DNA from: Flavobacterium branchiarum
Lineage (GTDB): Bacteria; Bacteroidota; Bacteroidia; Flavobacteriales; Flavobacteriaceae
DNA length: 64,000 bases
Direction: 5' to 3'
NCBI RefSeq assembly: GCF_030409845.1
Contig: NZ_JAUFQQ010000005.1
Location: 558,001-622,000, forward strand
The position numbers were made by a program, and so were the translations under genes. Position 1 is the first letter of the stretch. Every line of letters starts with the position of its first letter. Positions 26,954 through 37,400 of this stretch are shown here, piece by piece. The notes beneath the pieces are model-generated. The model searched no databases. It saw only the letters and a program-made list of their open reading frames with translations, and had not been told where the DNA came from.

Positions 26954-27277
26954 ATGACAAATCCTTATAAAAACAAATCCTGGTTTAAATTCCTGAGCAA
27001 CAAATATGTTTGGGTCTTGTTGTTTTTTATAATCTGGATGGTTTTTCTAGACAATTACTCCTATTTTGACCATCGCTTTCTCGACGGTCAAATAAATGAG
27101 TTACAAGACAATAAAACCTATTATCAGGAAGAAATAAAAAAAGATCAGGAACAAATAAAAGAACTTAAAAACCCCGAGCAGATTGAGAAATATGCTCGAG
27201 AAAAGTACTTTATGAAAAAAGATAGTGAAGACATTTACATCATCGAATTTGAAGGTGACACTATCAAAAAAAAATAA
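26954..27277 (+). CDS. FtsB/DivIC-like septum formation initiator
   Basis: 107 residues. A cytoplasmic stub is followed by one transmembrane helix (about 17-34, VWVLLFFIIWMVFL) and then a coiled coil (INELQDNKTYYQEEIKKDQE). The typical end motif NPEQIEKYAREKYFMKK is present. FtsB/DivIC bridges FtsL and FtsQ in the divisome at the inner membrane. It lies 24 bases upstream of the mutase small-subunit gene, probably in the same transcript. Confidence 0.87.
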   Translation: MTNPYKNKSWFKFLSNKYVWVLLFFIIWMVFLDNYSYFDHRFLDGQINELQDNKTYYQEEIKKDQEQIKELKNPEQIEKYAREKYFMKKDSEDIYIIEFEGDTIKKK

Positions 27278-27301
27278 AATCAGAATTATAAAAAGATAAA
27301 A

Positions 27302-28672
27302 ATGGCTACTCCCCTTTTCGATAATTTTAGTCCTGTATCATCCAAACAATGGAAACAACAAATCCAATTTGAATTGGACGGTGCCGATTATAACGAAACC
27401 CTGATATGGAATTCGCCAGAAGACATTCAGGTAAAACCATTTTATCATAATGATGAAGATATACAGCCTGTTGAAGTAACAACCAAAGCAACTGATTTTA
27501 AAATATGTCAGAACATTTTTGTTCATGACCTTTTAAAATCAGTTGAAAGGGCTTTAGATTCTCTAAAAAGAGGAGCCGAAAGCTTGCGCTTTACAATCGA
27601 AGACAACACCATCGATGTTGAGAAATTATTCCAAAATTTAACGTTAGAAAACAAAAACGTTTACTTCAATTTGAATTTTATCTCAATCGATTTCGTTAAA
27701 AGATTAGATATAATCTCGAAACAAAAAAAAGCTACTTTTCATTACACCATTGACCCAATTGGACAATTAGCAAAAGATGGAAATTGGTTTTCTTTTACAA
27801 CCAAAGAAAAAAACAATTTTGAAACACTTGAAATTCTTTCAAGAGAAATTTCAAATGCATCATTAATAGGTATAAACTCAGGTTTATATCAAAATGCTGG
27901 TGCCAATATGGTGCAACAAATTGCTTATACTGTTGCCCATGCCAACGAATATTTTAATAGAATCCCTTCAGTAAACGGACCTATTGTACTAGAAGTATCC
28001 GTAGGTACAAATTACTTTTTTGAAATAGCAAAACTTCGCGCTCTACGATTGCTTTTTAATTTAGTTGCAACCGAATACAATCCGAATATAGAATGTCATT
28101 TGCTGGTTTCTCCAACAAAACGAAATAAAACCTTGTACGATTACAATGTAAATATGCTTCGTACTACAACCGAATGCATGACGGCAATAATTGGTGGTGC
28201 AGATGCTATTGCGAATTTACCATACGATACTTTGTATCACAAAGACAACGAATTTGGAGATCGAATTGCTCGCAATCAATTATTGATCCTTAAAAACGAA
28301 AGTTATTTTGATAAAGTCAATAATCCTGCCGATGGAAGTTACTATATTGAAAGTCTTACCAAGCAACTTGCTGAAAAAGCACTAACTCTATTTAAAGAAA
28401 TCGAAGCCAATGGCGGTTTCTTAAAACTTCTAAATGAAGGAACCGTCAAAAGAAGGATTCAGGAAAGCGCCGATAAGGAACAAGAATTATTTGACACAAA
28501 GAAAGAAATATTGCTAGGAACAAATAAGTACCCGAACAAAGACGACAAAATGAAACATGATTTAGAACTTTTTCCTTTTGTAAAAATAAAACCTAGAAAA
28601 ACATTAATTACACCAATAATAGAAAAACGGTTGTCTGAGAAATTAGAACAAGAACGTTTAGCTCTTGAATAA
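27302..28672 (+). CDS. mutA: Methylmalonyl-CoA mutase small subunit
   Basis: 456 residues resembling the catalytically silent alpha/beta-barrel subunit of heterodimeric methylmalonyl-CoA mutase. WNSPEDIQVKPFY near the N-terminus and NLPYDTLYHKDNEFGDRIARN near the end of the barrel are typical. The cobalamin-binding domain of the large subunit is absent, shorter than in many homologues. The large-subunit gene follows after 39 bases. The pair interconverts succinyl-CoA and methylmalonyl-CoA in propionate metabolism. Confidence 0.9.
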   Translation: MATPLFDNFSPVSSKQWKQQIQFELDGADYNETLIWNSPEDIQVKPFYHNDEDIQPVEVTTKATDFKICQNIFVHDLLKSVERALDSLKRGAESLRFTIEDNTIDVEKLFQNLTLENKNVYFNLNFISIDFVKRLDIISKQKKATFHYTIDPIGQLAKDGNWFSFTTKEKNNFETLEILSREISNASLIGINSGLYQNAGANMVQQIAYTVAHANEYFNRIPSVNGPIVLEVSVGTNYFFEIAKLRALRLLFNLVATEYNPNIECHLLVSPTKRNKTLYDYNVNMLRTTTECMTAIIGGADAIANLPYDTLYHKDNEFGDRIARNQLLILKNESYFDKVNNPADGSYYIESLTKQLAEKALTLFKEIEANGGFLKLLNEGTVKRRIQESADKEQELFDTKKEILLGTNKYPNKDDKMKHDLELFPFVKIKPRKTLITPIIEKRLSEKLEQERLALE

Positions 28673-28711
28673 TTCAATTTTAAAGTAACAACCCATACAA
28701 AAAGTGTTTCA

Positions 28712-30850
28712 ATGATACGAAAAGACCTCAACCATATCAAGCTAGATGTCAAAAGTGAAAAGTTAGATGTTGTTTCTAAAGACCAACAACCAGCTAAAAA
28801 CTTTGAAACTGCCGAGGGCATAGATTTAAAAGCAACTTATACCGAACAAGATCTTGAGAATATAGAACATATTGGTTTTGGAGCTGGATTTGCGCCAAAT
28901 TTAAGAGGTCCTTATGCGACTATGTATGTTAGACGTCCTTGGACAATTAGGCAATATGCAGGTTTCTCGACTGCCGAAGAAAGCAATGCTTTTTACAGAC
29001 GTAATCTAGCTGCTGGTCAAAAAGGATTATCGATTGCTTTTGACCTACCTACACATCGTGGCTACGACTCAGATCACGAACGAGTTGTTGGTGATGTTGG
29101 AAAAGCTGGAGTTGCGATTGATACTGTCGAAGACATGAAAGTCTTATTCGATCAGATTCCACTTGAAGAAATGTCTGTTTCCATGACAATGAACGGAGCG
29201 GTTTTACCTATTATGGCTTTTTATATTGTAGCTGCCGAGGAGCAAGGTGTTCTACCTGCTAAACTTTCTGGAACCATACAAAATGACATCTTGAAGGAAT
29301 TTATGGTGCGTAATACTTATATTTACCCACCAACGCCTTCAATGAAAATCATTGCTGACATCTTTGAATTTACAAGCAAGAAAATGCCCAAATTCAATTC
29401 GATTTCTATTTCGGGCTATCATATGCAAGAAGCAGGCGCAACAGCCGATATCGAATTGGCATACACACTTGCCGACGGATTAGAATACATTCGAACTGGT
29501 TTAGCAACTGGAATGCTTATAGATGAGTTTGCACCACGATTGTCATTTTTCTGGGCAATAGGAATGAATCACTTTATGGAAATTGCCAAAATGCGTGCTG
29601 GAAGAATGATTTGGGCTAAGTTAGTTCAGCAATTTAATCCCAAAAGCGAAAAATCTCTAGCATTAAGAACGCATTGCCAAACCAGCGGATGGAGCTTAAC
29701 TGAACAAGATCCATTTAATAATGTGGCACGTACTTGTATTGAAGCTACAGCAGCTGCTTTTGGTGGAACGCAATCTTTACACACAAATGCACTTGACGAG
29801 GCCATTGCCTTACCAACTGATTTCTCTGCTAGAATTGCACGTAATACACAAATATTCTTGCAGGAAGAAACCAAAATAACAAAAACAGTCGATCCTTGGG
29901 CAGGAAGTTATTATGTGGAAAGCCTAACAAATGAGATTGTTGCCAATGCATGGAAACTAATTGAAGAAGTAGAAGAGCTAGGCGGAATGACTAAAGCCAT
30001 CGAAGCTGGAATTCCAAAATTACGAATAGAAGAAGCTGCTGCACGAAAACAAGCCCGAATAGACAGCGGACAAGATATAATTGTTGGTGTTAACAAATAC
30101 CGACTTGAAAAAGAAGACCCTTTACAGATTCTTGATGTCGATAACCAAATGGTTCGAAAGCAACAAGTTGCCCAACTCGAACATATAAAAGCAACAAGAG
30201 ATCCTGAAAAAGTAAAAGCAATACTCGAAAAATTAATTCTTTGTGCAAAAACTGGAGACGGAAATTTACTGGAAATAGCTATTGATGCAGCTAGAAGTCG
30301 TGCTACACTGGGCGAAATTAGTGATGCATTAGAAACTGTTTTTGGAAGATACAAAGCACAAATTAAATCCTTTAGTGGCGTGTACAGTGCAGCAATAAAA
30401 GATGATAAAAGCTTTGAAAAAGCAAAACAATTGGCAAATACCTTTGCAAAAAAAGAAGGTCGTCGCCCAAGAATTATGATTGCCAAAATGGGGCAAGACG
30501 GACATGACAGAGGTGCAAAAGTAGTTGCAACTGGTTATGCAGATGTGGGTTTTGATGTAGATATAGGCCCGCTTTTTCAGACTCCTGCAGAAGCTGCTAA
30601 GCAAGCTGTAGAAAATGACGTTCACATTCTGGGCGTTTCTTCACTTGCTGCAGGACACAAAACTCTTGTACCTCAAGTCATCGAAGAACTAAAAAAACAT
30701 GGCCGTGAAGATATTATGGTAATTGTAGGTGGTGTAATTCCCGCACAAGATTATCAATATTTATTTGACGCTGGAGCAGTTGCCGTTTTTGGACCTGGAA
30801 CAAAAATCAGCGAAGCCGCAATAACAATCCTCGAAATCTTAATTGATTAA
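28712..30850 (+). CDS. mutB: Methylmalonyl-CoA mutase large subunit
   Basis: 712 residues. The substrate-binding barrel includes [21 protein letters not shown] (about residues 69-89) and the TIM-barrel catalytic region. The C-terminal B12-binding domain has DGHDRGAK near residues 592-599 (His ligand to cobalt) and GGVIP. It carries the active site for the radical rearrangement using adenosylcobalamin. It is followed by a strong terminator, ending an operon that starts at or before ftsB. Confidence 0.95.
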   Translation: MIRKDLNHIKLDVKSEKLDVVSKDQQPAKNFETAEGIDLKATYTEQDLENIEHIGFGAGFAPNLRGPYATMYVRRPWTIRQYAGFSTAEESNAFYRRNLAAGQKGLSIAFDLPTHRGYDSDHERVVGDVGKAGVAIDTVEDMKVLFDQIPLEEMSVSMTMNGAVLPIMAFYIVAAEEQGVLPAKLSGTIQNDILKEFMVRNTYIYPPTPSMKIIADIFEFTSKKMPKFNSISISGYHMQEAGATADIELAYTLADGLEYIRTGLATGMLIDEFAPRLSFFWAIGMNHFMEIAKMRAGRMIWAKLVQQFNPKSEKSLALRTHCQTSGWSLTEQDPFNNVARTCIEATAAAFGGTQSLHTNALDEAIALPTDFSARIARNTQIFLQEETKITKTVDPWAGSYYVESLTNEIVANAWKLIEEVEELGGMTKAIEAGIPKLRIEEAAARKQARIDSGQDIIVGVNKYRLEKEDPLQILDVDNQMVRKQQVAQLEHIKATRDPEKVKAILEKLILCAKTGDGNLLEIAIDAARSRATLGEISDALETVFGRYKAQIKSFSGVYSAAIKDDKSFEKAKQLANTFAKKEGRRPRIMIAKMGQDGHDRGAKVVATGYADVGFDVDIGPLFQTPAEAAKQAVENDVHILGVSSLAAGHKTLVPQVIEELKKHGREDIMVIVGGVIPAQDYQYLFDAGAVAVFGPGTKISEAAITILEILID

Positions 30851-30888
30851 AAAACAAAACCTGCAAATCCTTGCAGGTTTTGTTTTTT
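30851..30888. terminator. Rho-independent terminator after mutB
   Basis: AAAACAAAACCTGCAA and TTGCAGGTTTTGTTTT form a perfect 16-bp stem with a 4-base loop. Confidence 0.88.
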
Positions 30889-31193
30889 ACATTAGTTTCT
30901 AATCCAATTAGCCTGTTTTTTTTTAACTTTTTTCACTTCTGAAACAGAAAAAAAAGTCCTATAAACCAATTACAAGTAAAAGGACAATCTAAAGAAAATA
31001 AAAATAGGCGCTCTATTTCAAGTGTAAACCCCAACCATAAAACACTATATATCAATTAATACCGATACCAACAAAGCACCTCATCCACGTGTTTTCCAAA
31101 AAACATACACTCCCTAAATAACCAATTAACGGCAGAAACCATCCATTTATTTTCTCTATTTTAGCAATTACCCTAATCTCTAATTTATCAAAA

Positions 31194-32630
31194 ATGGAAG
31201 TATTTATTGAAAAAATTTATAATCTTATTTGGAATGATGCCTTAATATTTCTTTGTCTGACAACAGGAATCTATTTTAGTATACGCTTTAAATTTCCTCA
31301 GGTCTTATATCTCAAGCGAATGATTAAACTCCTATTTAACAATAGTTCCTCTGACAAAGGTATTTCTTCATTTCAAGCATTTTCTCTTGCAATTTCTGGC
31401 CGAGTAGGTACTGGTAATATCGCAGGTGTTGCCACAGCAATAGCAATGGGAGGTCCTGGGGCAATTTTTTGGATGTGGACCATTGCATTTTTAGGAAGTG
31501 CTTCTGCAATTATTGAAGCTACTCTTGGGCAAATGTATAAAGAAGAAAAAAACGGACAATACAGAGGTGGTCCTGCTTTTTACATATTAAAAGGGCTAAA
31601 CAATAAAGTATTTGCTTGGACTTTTGCTATTGTAACCATAATAAGTACAGGTTTACTATTACCTAGTGTTCAAAGTAACAGTATTTCAGTTGCAGTAAAA
31701 TCAGCATTTGACATTCCTATGTACCAAACAGGAATAGTACTAGTTTTACTACTGGGTGTCATCATAATCGGTGGAGTTAAACGAATTAGTAAAGTAGCCG
31801 AATATGTAGTTCCCTTTATGGCAGGATCCTATATTATCATGTCTTTAATTGTAATCGCACTAAACGTAACTAAAATACCAGAAGTGTTTTCATTAATCTT
31901 CAATTCTGCTTTTAGCCTAGACGCAACATTTGGAGGAATTGTAGGTTTAGCAATTTCTTGGGGTGTAAAAAGAGGAATATACAGTAACGAAGCAGGACAA
32001 GGAACTGCTCCACATGCTGCTGCTGCAGCAGAAGTTTCTCATCCTGTAAAACAAGGTCTTGTTCAAGGATTTTCGGTATATGTAGACACTTTATTTGTCT
32101 GCACAGCTACTGCCCTAATGATTATTTTTACAGGACAATACAATGTAGTCAATCCTAAAGGAGGATTTCTTGTAGAAAATATCCCCAATGTAGAAATGGG
32201 CCCTGAGTATACACAATTTGCCGTATCGCAACACTTCCCACTCATAGGTAGCGGTTTTGTAGCTATAGCACTTACTTTCTTTGCCTTTACAACTATTATG
32301 GCATATTATTATATTGCAGAAAGCAACGTTAGCTTTGTGATGCGAAAAAATAAAAGTCAATTATTGATATGGTCTTTAAGAATTTTAATTTTATACTCTA
32401 CCTATATCGGATGCATTACTACAGCAGAAACTGCTTGGGTACTTGGTGATATCGGTGTAGGGTTAATGGCTTGGCTTAATATTGTTGCTATTCTATTATT
32501 ACACAAAAAAGTGGTCGTACTATTCAAAGATTACAACGAGCAAATTAAAGCTGGAGTTGACCCTGTCTTTGATAACAGTAAATATAATTTTCCAAATATG
32601 GATATTTGGAACAAAAAAAATGAAAAATAA
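31194..32630 (+). CDS. Alanine/glycine:cation symporter (AGCS family)
   Basis: 478 residues with about ten or eleven hydrophobic helices. SGRVGTGNIAGVATAIAMGG (residues 67-87) and the SNEAGQGTAPHAAAAA segment are AGCS signatures. Family members take up alanine or glycine with Na+ across the inner membrane. A function linked to the ald/lrp locus 28 kb away is conceivable but not shown. It is the last host gene before the mobile element. Confidence 0.92.
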   Translation: MEVFIEKIYNLIWNDALIFLCLTTGIYFSIRFKFPQVLYLKRMIKLLFNNSSSDKGISSFQAFSLAISGRVGTGNIAGVATAIAMGGPGAIFWMWTIAFLGSASAIIEATLGQMYKEEKNGQYRGGPAFYILKGLNNKVFAWTFAIVTIISTGLLLPSVQSNSISVAVKSAFDIPMYQTGIVLVLLLGVIIIGGVKRISKVAEYVVPFMAGSYIIMSLIVIALNVTKIPEVFSLIFNSAFSLDATFGGIVGLAISWGVKRGIYSNEAGQGTAPHAAAAAEVSHPVKQGLVQGFSVYVDTLFVCTATALMIIFTGQYNVVNPKGGFLVENIPNVEMGPEYTQFAVSQHFPLIGSGFVAIALTFFAFTTIMAYYYIAESNVSFVMRKNKSQLLIWSLRILILYSTYIGCITTAETAWVLGDIGVGLMAWLNIVAILLLHKKVVVLFKDYNEQIKAGVDPVFDNSKYNFPNMDIWNKKNEK

Positions 32631-32796
32631 AATAATAACAGCATTTAATTCATTTACTTGTTACAAACATACTTATAGATAATATACTCACCAACATCGC
32701 GTTTTATCAAGTAGATATACAAATGTGTAATAAAAATTAAATTCAGTTTTTATAAAATAAAGTTTCAGTAAAAATACATTAAAGATTAATAACAGG

Positions 32797-32833
32797 CAAA
32801 ACGGTTGTAAATAAAGGCTTTACAGCCGTTTTG
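32797..32833. repeat. 14-bp inverted repeat near the left element end
   Basis: AAAACGGTTGTAAA and TTTACAGCCGTTTT pair over 14 bases with one G-U wobble around a 6-8 base loop. It could be a terminator for the symporter gene (a T-rich stretch follows) or part of the recombination region. Confidence 0.65.
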
Positions 32834-32889
32834 TGATTTTTTGGTAATGAGGTAAAAAGCAGTAAAAAGCGAGGTTTGGCAAAAGTAAG

Positions 32890-32905
32890 GTTACTAAAAC
32901 GTTAC
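32890..32905. other. Candidate attachment-related repeat, left copy
   Basis: GTTACTAAAACGTTAC matches GTTACCAAATCGTTAC at 52503-52518 in 14 of 16 positions, in the same orientation. Paired GTTAC motifs at the two ends of an element could be integrase arm-binding sites. Confidence 0.4.
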
Positions 32906-33012
32906 TTTTAAATATTAGAAACAATCGTTTTAAAATACTGTATTTCAGCTTTCTGCATAGTTTTTCATATTGTTCCTTAGCTCACATAGGTTTAATTTTA
33001 TCATTAAGAATT

Positions 33013-34269
33013 GTGAGTATGGAAACGACAAAAAAATCAACGTTTAAGGTATTGTTCTACCTTAAAAAGAACGCCCCAAAGAAAAACGGAAAAGTTACGG
33101 TTATGTGCAGAATTACCGTAAACGGCAAACAGTCTGCATTCAGTACAAAGCTGGATATTTCCGCAACAAATTGGGATTTGAAGTACGGCAGGGTTTTAGG
33201 TAAAAGCCGAGAAGCCCAAGACACAAACAGCAAACTTGACAAAATTCGTTCGGGTATTGAGGAATGCTATTCCAAAATCCTGAAGAACGAGGGGGCTGTA
33301 AACAGTGCTAAACTTAAAAATGCCGTTCTTGGGATGGAAAGTGGAGAAGTGACCTTTTTCAAATTCTATGAACAGTTCCTGTCCGACTATGAGAAAAAGG
33401 TTAATAGCGGACTTCGTGTGAATGGCACACGCAGTAAATACAAAATACTTTTGAAACATCTTCGAAATTTTGCACTTACAAAATACGGCTATTCAGATGT
33501 GCCCTTTAACGACCTTACACCTGATTTTGTGCAGGACTTTGATTACTACCTGCGTGACGACCAAAGTTTAACACACAACACCATTTGGCTGTATATGATT
33601 GGATTTACTACACTTTGCCGATTGGCAATGAGCAGAAAGCATCTTGCTTTTAATCCGTTCAGCGAGTATAAGAATACTAAAAAGGATAAAGACCGTGGTT
33701 ATCTATTGCGTAATGAATTGGAACAGCTCGTAACGTTCAACTGCGATAAAAAGAAAGACGAATTAGTTAAAGACTTGTTTATTTTCAGTTGCTTTACAGG
33801 TCTTTCCTATTCAGATATGAAAGGACTGAAAAACAGCAATCTTCAAGATTTTTTTGACGGTAAGAGGTGGATTATTGTACGAAGAAAGAAAACGGCAACA
33901 TCATCCAATGTAATGCTGTTGGATATTCCTAAAATGATTATTGAAAAATATGCAGGATTGTCAAAGGACGGAAAGGTATTTCCTGTACCATCAAATACGA
34001 TTTGTAATGACAGCTTAAAGAGAATATCTCAACTGATTGACTGCCTTGTAGAAAAGAAAGTAACCTTTCATTTAGCACGTCATACGTTTGCTACGCTATT
34101 TTTAAGCGAGGGTGTTCCATTAGAAAGTTTGAGCAAAATGCTAGGGCATAAAAACATTGCTACTACTCAGATTTATGCAAAAATTCTCAACGAGAAAGTC
34201 GGAAAGGATATGCAAAAGGTCTCTAATAAATTTAAAGGATTGGAACAGTCTTTTGTATCTCAACTTTAA
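33013..34269 (+). CDS. Tyrosine recombinase (Bacteroidetes-type integrase)
   Basis: 418 residues. An arm-binding-like N-terminus (1-90) is followed by a SAM-like core-binding domain (110-215) and a catalytic domain. The latter shows FTGLSYSDMKGL (region of the first catalytic Arg), HLARHTFAT (HxxR), GHKNIATTQIYAKI (His and nucleophilic Tyr). The layout matches integrases of Bacteroidetes conjugative and mobilizable elements. It is the leftmost gene of the island, transcribed inward, and should integrate and excise it with help from the HTH proteins at 39.8-40.4 kb. Confidence 0.92.
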   Translation: MSMETTKKSTFKVLFYLKKNAPKKNGKVTVMCRITVNGKQSAFSTKLDISATNWDLKYGRVLGKSREAQDTNSKLDKIRSGIEECYSKILKNEGAVNSAKLKNAVLGMESGEVTFFKFYEQFLSDYEKKVNSGLRVNGTRSKYKILLKHLRNFALTKYGYSDVPFNDLTPDFVQDFDYYLRDDQSLTHNTIWLYMIGFTTLCRLAMSRKHLAFNPFSEYKNTKKDKDRGYLLRNELEQLVTFNCDKKKDELVKDLFIFSCFTGLSYSDMKGLKNSNLQDFFDGKRWIIVRRKKTATSSNVMLLDIPKMIIEKYAGLSKDGKVFPVPSNTICNDSLKRISQLIDCLVEKKVTFHLARHTFATLFLSEGVPLESLSKMLGHKNIATTQIYAKILNEKVGKDMQKVSNKFKGLEQSFVSQL

Positions 34270-34408
34270 GAGTATAGTATTTAAAGAAAGTCAATGTTAA
34301 TAATATTGACTTTCTTAGTAATTTAGCTGTTACTAAAAAGATCAAATAGAAAAACTTTACAATGTGCAAGATATGCATAATATTAACTTAACACTTTGGA
34401 AAAAAATG

Positions 34409-34416
34409 TAAATTTG
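34409..34416 (+). promoter_or_regulatory. Predicted -7 element (TAAATTTG) of the helicase-nuclease gene
   Basis: A perfect TAnnTTTG match 25 bases upstream of the ATG at 34442. It lacks the CTTACTCT element shared by the two downstream operons, so this gene is probably controlled separately. Confidence 0.45.
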
Positions 34417-34441
34417 ACTAAAAACTTTACTATTGAAATAA

Positions 34442-37400
34442 ATGAACGTACTCAACCAATACATAACCTTTCTGAAAGAATATAAAAAACTGCTCGAAAG
34501 AGGAGTAAAAGACGTTCTGAATTCAACTGTTTCCAGTAATTTTATTTGGGTTGATGAAATAGAAAATTTCATTGATTCGGGTATATGTGAATCCACTTTA
34601 ATTGATATTTTTTCTTCAAAATTCAAGAAACAGCCTCTAATATTCTCTTTACAAAAACCGTATAAACCAAATATACAAATCCAAAATAGATTCTTAGAAA
34701 TTATTGCTTTTGACGAAGCTAAAAACAAGTTTGAAAGTATTATTGGAGATGAAGAAGAACTTATAAGTTTTCAAAATTCGACAGAAGGAAAAGTTGAAAT
34801 AGAAAAATTAAAAAAGTTTAAAAAAAACAAAGAAACTTATTCAAAGCTTTACAGAGCTTATAACGATATTAAAAATGATTCAAACTTGGAAATCGTTTTG
34901 AGTGTTGGATTCATACAATATTCCAAATTAAATAACAATGGAAATTTGTCAAAAACCAATCAACATTTATTTCATTTTCCTTTATCGTTAGATATTGATT
35001 CAAATAATGTTGTAAAAATTTCATTGTCAGATTTAGAAAACCCTTATCCAGATTTTTTCTTTCTAAATAATACTCCTATTGAGAAAGAAATATTATCAAA
35101 TGTCATTGATAGATTTGAAGAAAGAGTTACTGAATTTGGTTATGAGTACATTTTTGAAAACGAATTTAAAGATTTAATTGCAAAATCTATTCAAAAAATT
35201 TCCAGCAATTCTGAATTTGAAAATTTAATTTACAGACCAGAAAGCGACCATTTCAGAGAAGATTATTTTAAGGTGCTATTTTCTCCTGCAATAAATATTA
35301 AACAACGAAAGCCACGTTTCTTCGAAAAATTAACGGATTCAATCATTAAACACAATGATGAAAATGAAATAGAAGCAAAACTATTTAATCTATTAGTTAG
35401 AAATCCTGAATCATCAGGAAACAATTCTTACACAAAACCTAACTATTTTAAAGACGAACTTTTTGAAACTCATAAAGCTAAAGCTAAAAACCTAACTGGA
35501 GATGACGACTTTTCTGTGTTTTTCCCTCTTCCATTTAACAAGGAACAAAAACAGATTTATGAAAATTATTTAAAAAACAGATTAACTGTTGTAACAGGAC
35601 CTCCAGGAACTGGAAAATCTCATACAATTGTAAACATACTTTGTTCTTTGTTAGCGCAAGGAAAAAGAGTGCTTGTCACTGCCCAAACAGATAAGGCTTT
35701 GGAATCTTTACTTGATAAAATTCCAGAAACTTTTGATGATTTGATATTCACAAAAATACAATTAGAAACTAATCAAAATCGGTTTTCATTAGAAAAAAGT
35801 ATTGGCAATATTTCAAAAATTCTTACGGACAACTTTTATATAAATGTTGAAACTAAAATTGAAGAGTTAGACAATTTAAAAGCTGAATATGTAAAATTAA
35901 AATCCGAAATTATTCGAGCTCTTGAAAAAGAATACACTCAAATCAGGATTAATGACTCTTTTGAAAATTTAAGGGCCTATCAAATTGTTGAAAAATTTGA
36001 ATCGAAAGAATCAGAAGAATGGAATTGGATTCAAGATGAATTATCAAATGAAGCTATATTAAATTTTGAAGTTATTAAAAATGGGATTTTAAAATACAAA
36101 CAATTAATTGGAACAGAAATCCGATACAATAATGCTATCAATATTGATATTTCATCAATATTGAAAAACTTAGAAAGTTTTGATTTTAAAAACTTCCTAT
36201 CTATTCAAGAGCAATACATCAAGCAATTAAATTATTTGGGATTAAATGAGTATTCCAAAGATAAGTTGTTAAACATTCAGTTAGAAAATATCGCAAAAGT
36301 TGCAAATGAATTTTCTAACTCGGATATCGTTCTCAAAAACATTAAGGAATTAGAGAATCTACAGAAACAATTAAACAATAAGGTTTTTCAAGAAAGTGTT
36401 ACGATAAATAAATCCTTTAGTAACCTTACTGAAAATGGAACAAAGTATCTTTTAGACATAGAAACTTACCTATCGTTTGCTGAAAATGGGAAAGCAGGAT
36501 TTTTTACAAAACTCGCCAATTCTAATTTTAAACAAGTTTCATATTTAGAACAATTTACTGTAAATGGTAAAAAGTGTAATAACAAAACTGAAATATTACA
36601 ATTAAAATCGGCAATTGAAAACCTCATTATTATCAACAAAAATTTCACGTTGTTGAAACAAAATGGTTTTTCGTTCTCTTATGACGATAACTCCAATCTC
36701 TATGAAAAAAGCATCGTTTTAAAGGAGGTTTTGAAAAAGATAGAAACAAACAAGGAAGTTGTTTCTAAAATTCAATTCAATGCGGACTTTATAAATTTTT
36801 CAGAACACACTCAAATCAATTTGTTTGACATAGACAATTTATCAAAAAAAGCAATATCATTTAAAGATGACATCGATAAATTAGGAAGAATAAATTATCA
36901 ATTAATTGAGAAACTTGAAGTATTAAAAAACATTGATTCAATAATTGAACAATCTTCATTAAAAAATGACTTTTTAAACTTTTTACCTGTTGAAAAAATT
37001 GGAGAAGCACAAGATTTTGAACTTTTAAAGAGCAAATTTTTAGAAATCGGAAAACAGCTCGAGGTAGAACAAACATTTCTCAACTTAAAAAAGTATTTGA
37101 GAGATTTGCTTCCAAATACTTTTGATTCTCTTGAAAATATTCCTAATCATTATATTTCAAAGGAAAATTTCGAATACGCTTCTGCCAATAGGTTCATTAA
37201 AGAAAACGAATTTATTGATTTACAAAAATGTAAAGAAGAATTATCATTTATCAACAAAAAAATATTCCAAGTTAAATGTGATATTTTGTTTGACCTAGCA
37301 AAGTCAAACTTTAAAAACAAGTTTGATAATAATGAAATTGATGCTTTTATAAATTTGCTGGAAGAATACAAATATAACCTATCTCAAAGTGTTAGAAAGA

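Larger units (their letters stand above)
32631..33012. other. Left end of the integrated element and its flank
   Basis: No gene lies here. The stretch carries a hairpin at 32797-32833 and a GTTAC-type repeat at 32890-32905 that recurs at the right end of the element. The exact junction with host DNA lies somewhere in this interval. Confidence 0.5.

Noticed and set aside
29911-30486. 191-codon minus-strand ORF inside mutB
   Set aside because: It is the antisense shadow of a highly conserved gene with strong motif support on the plus strand.
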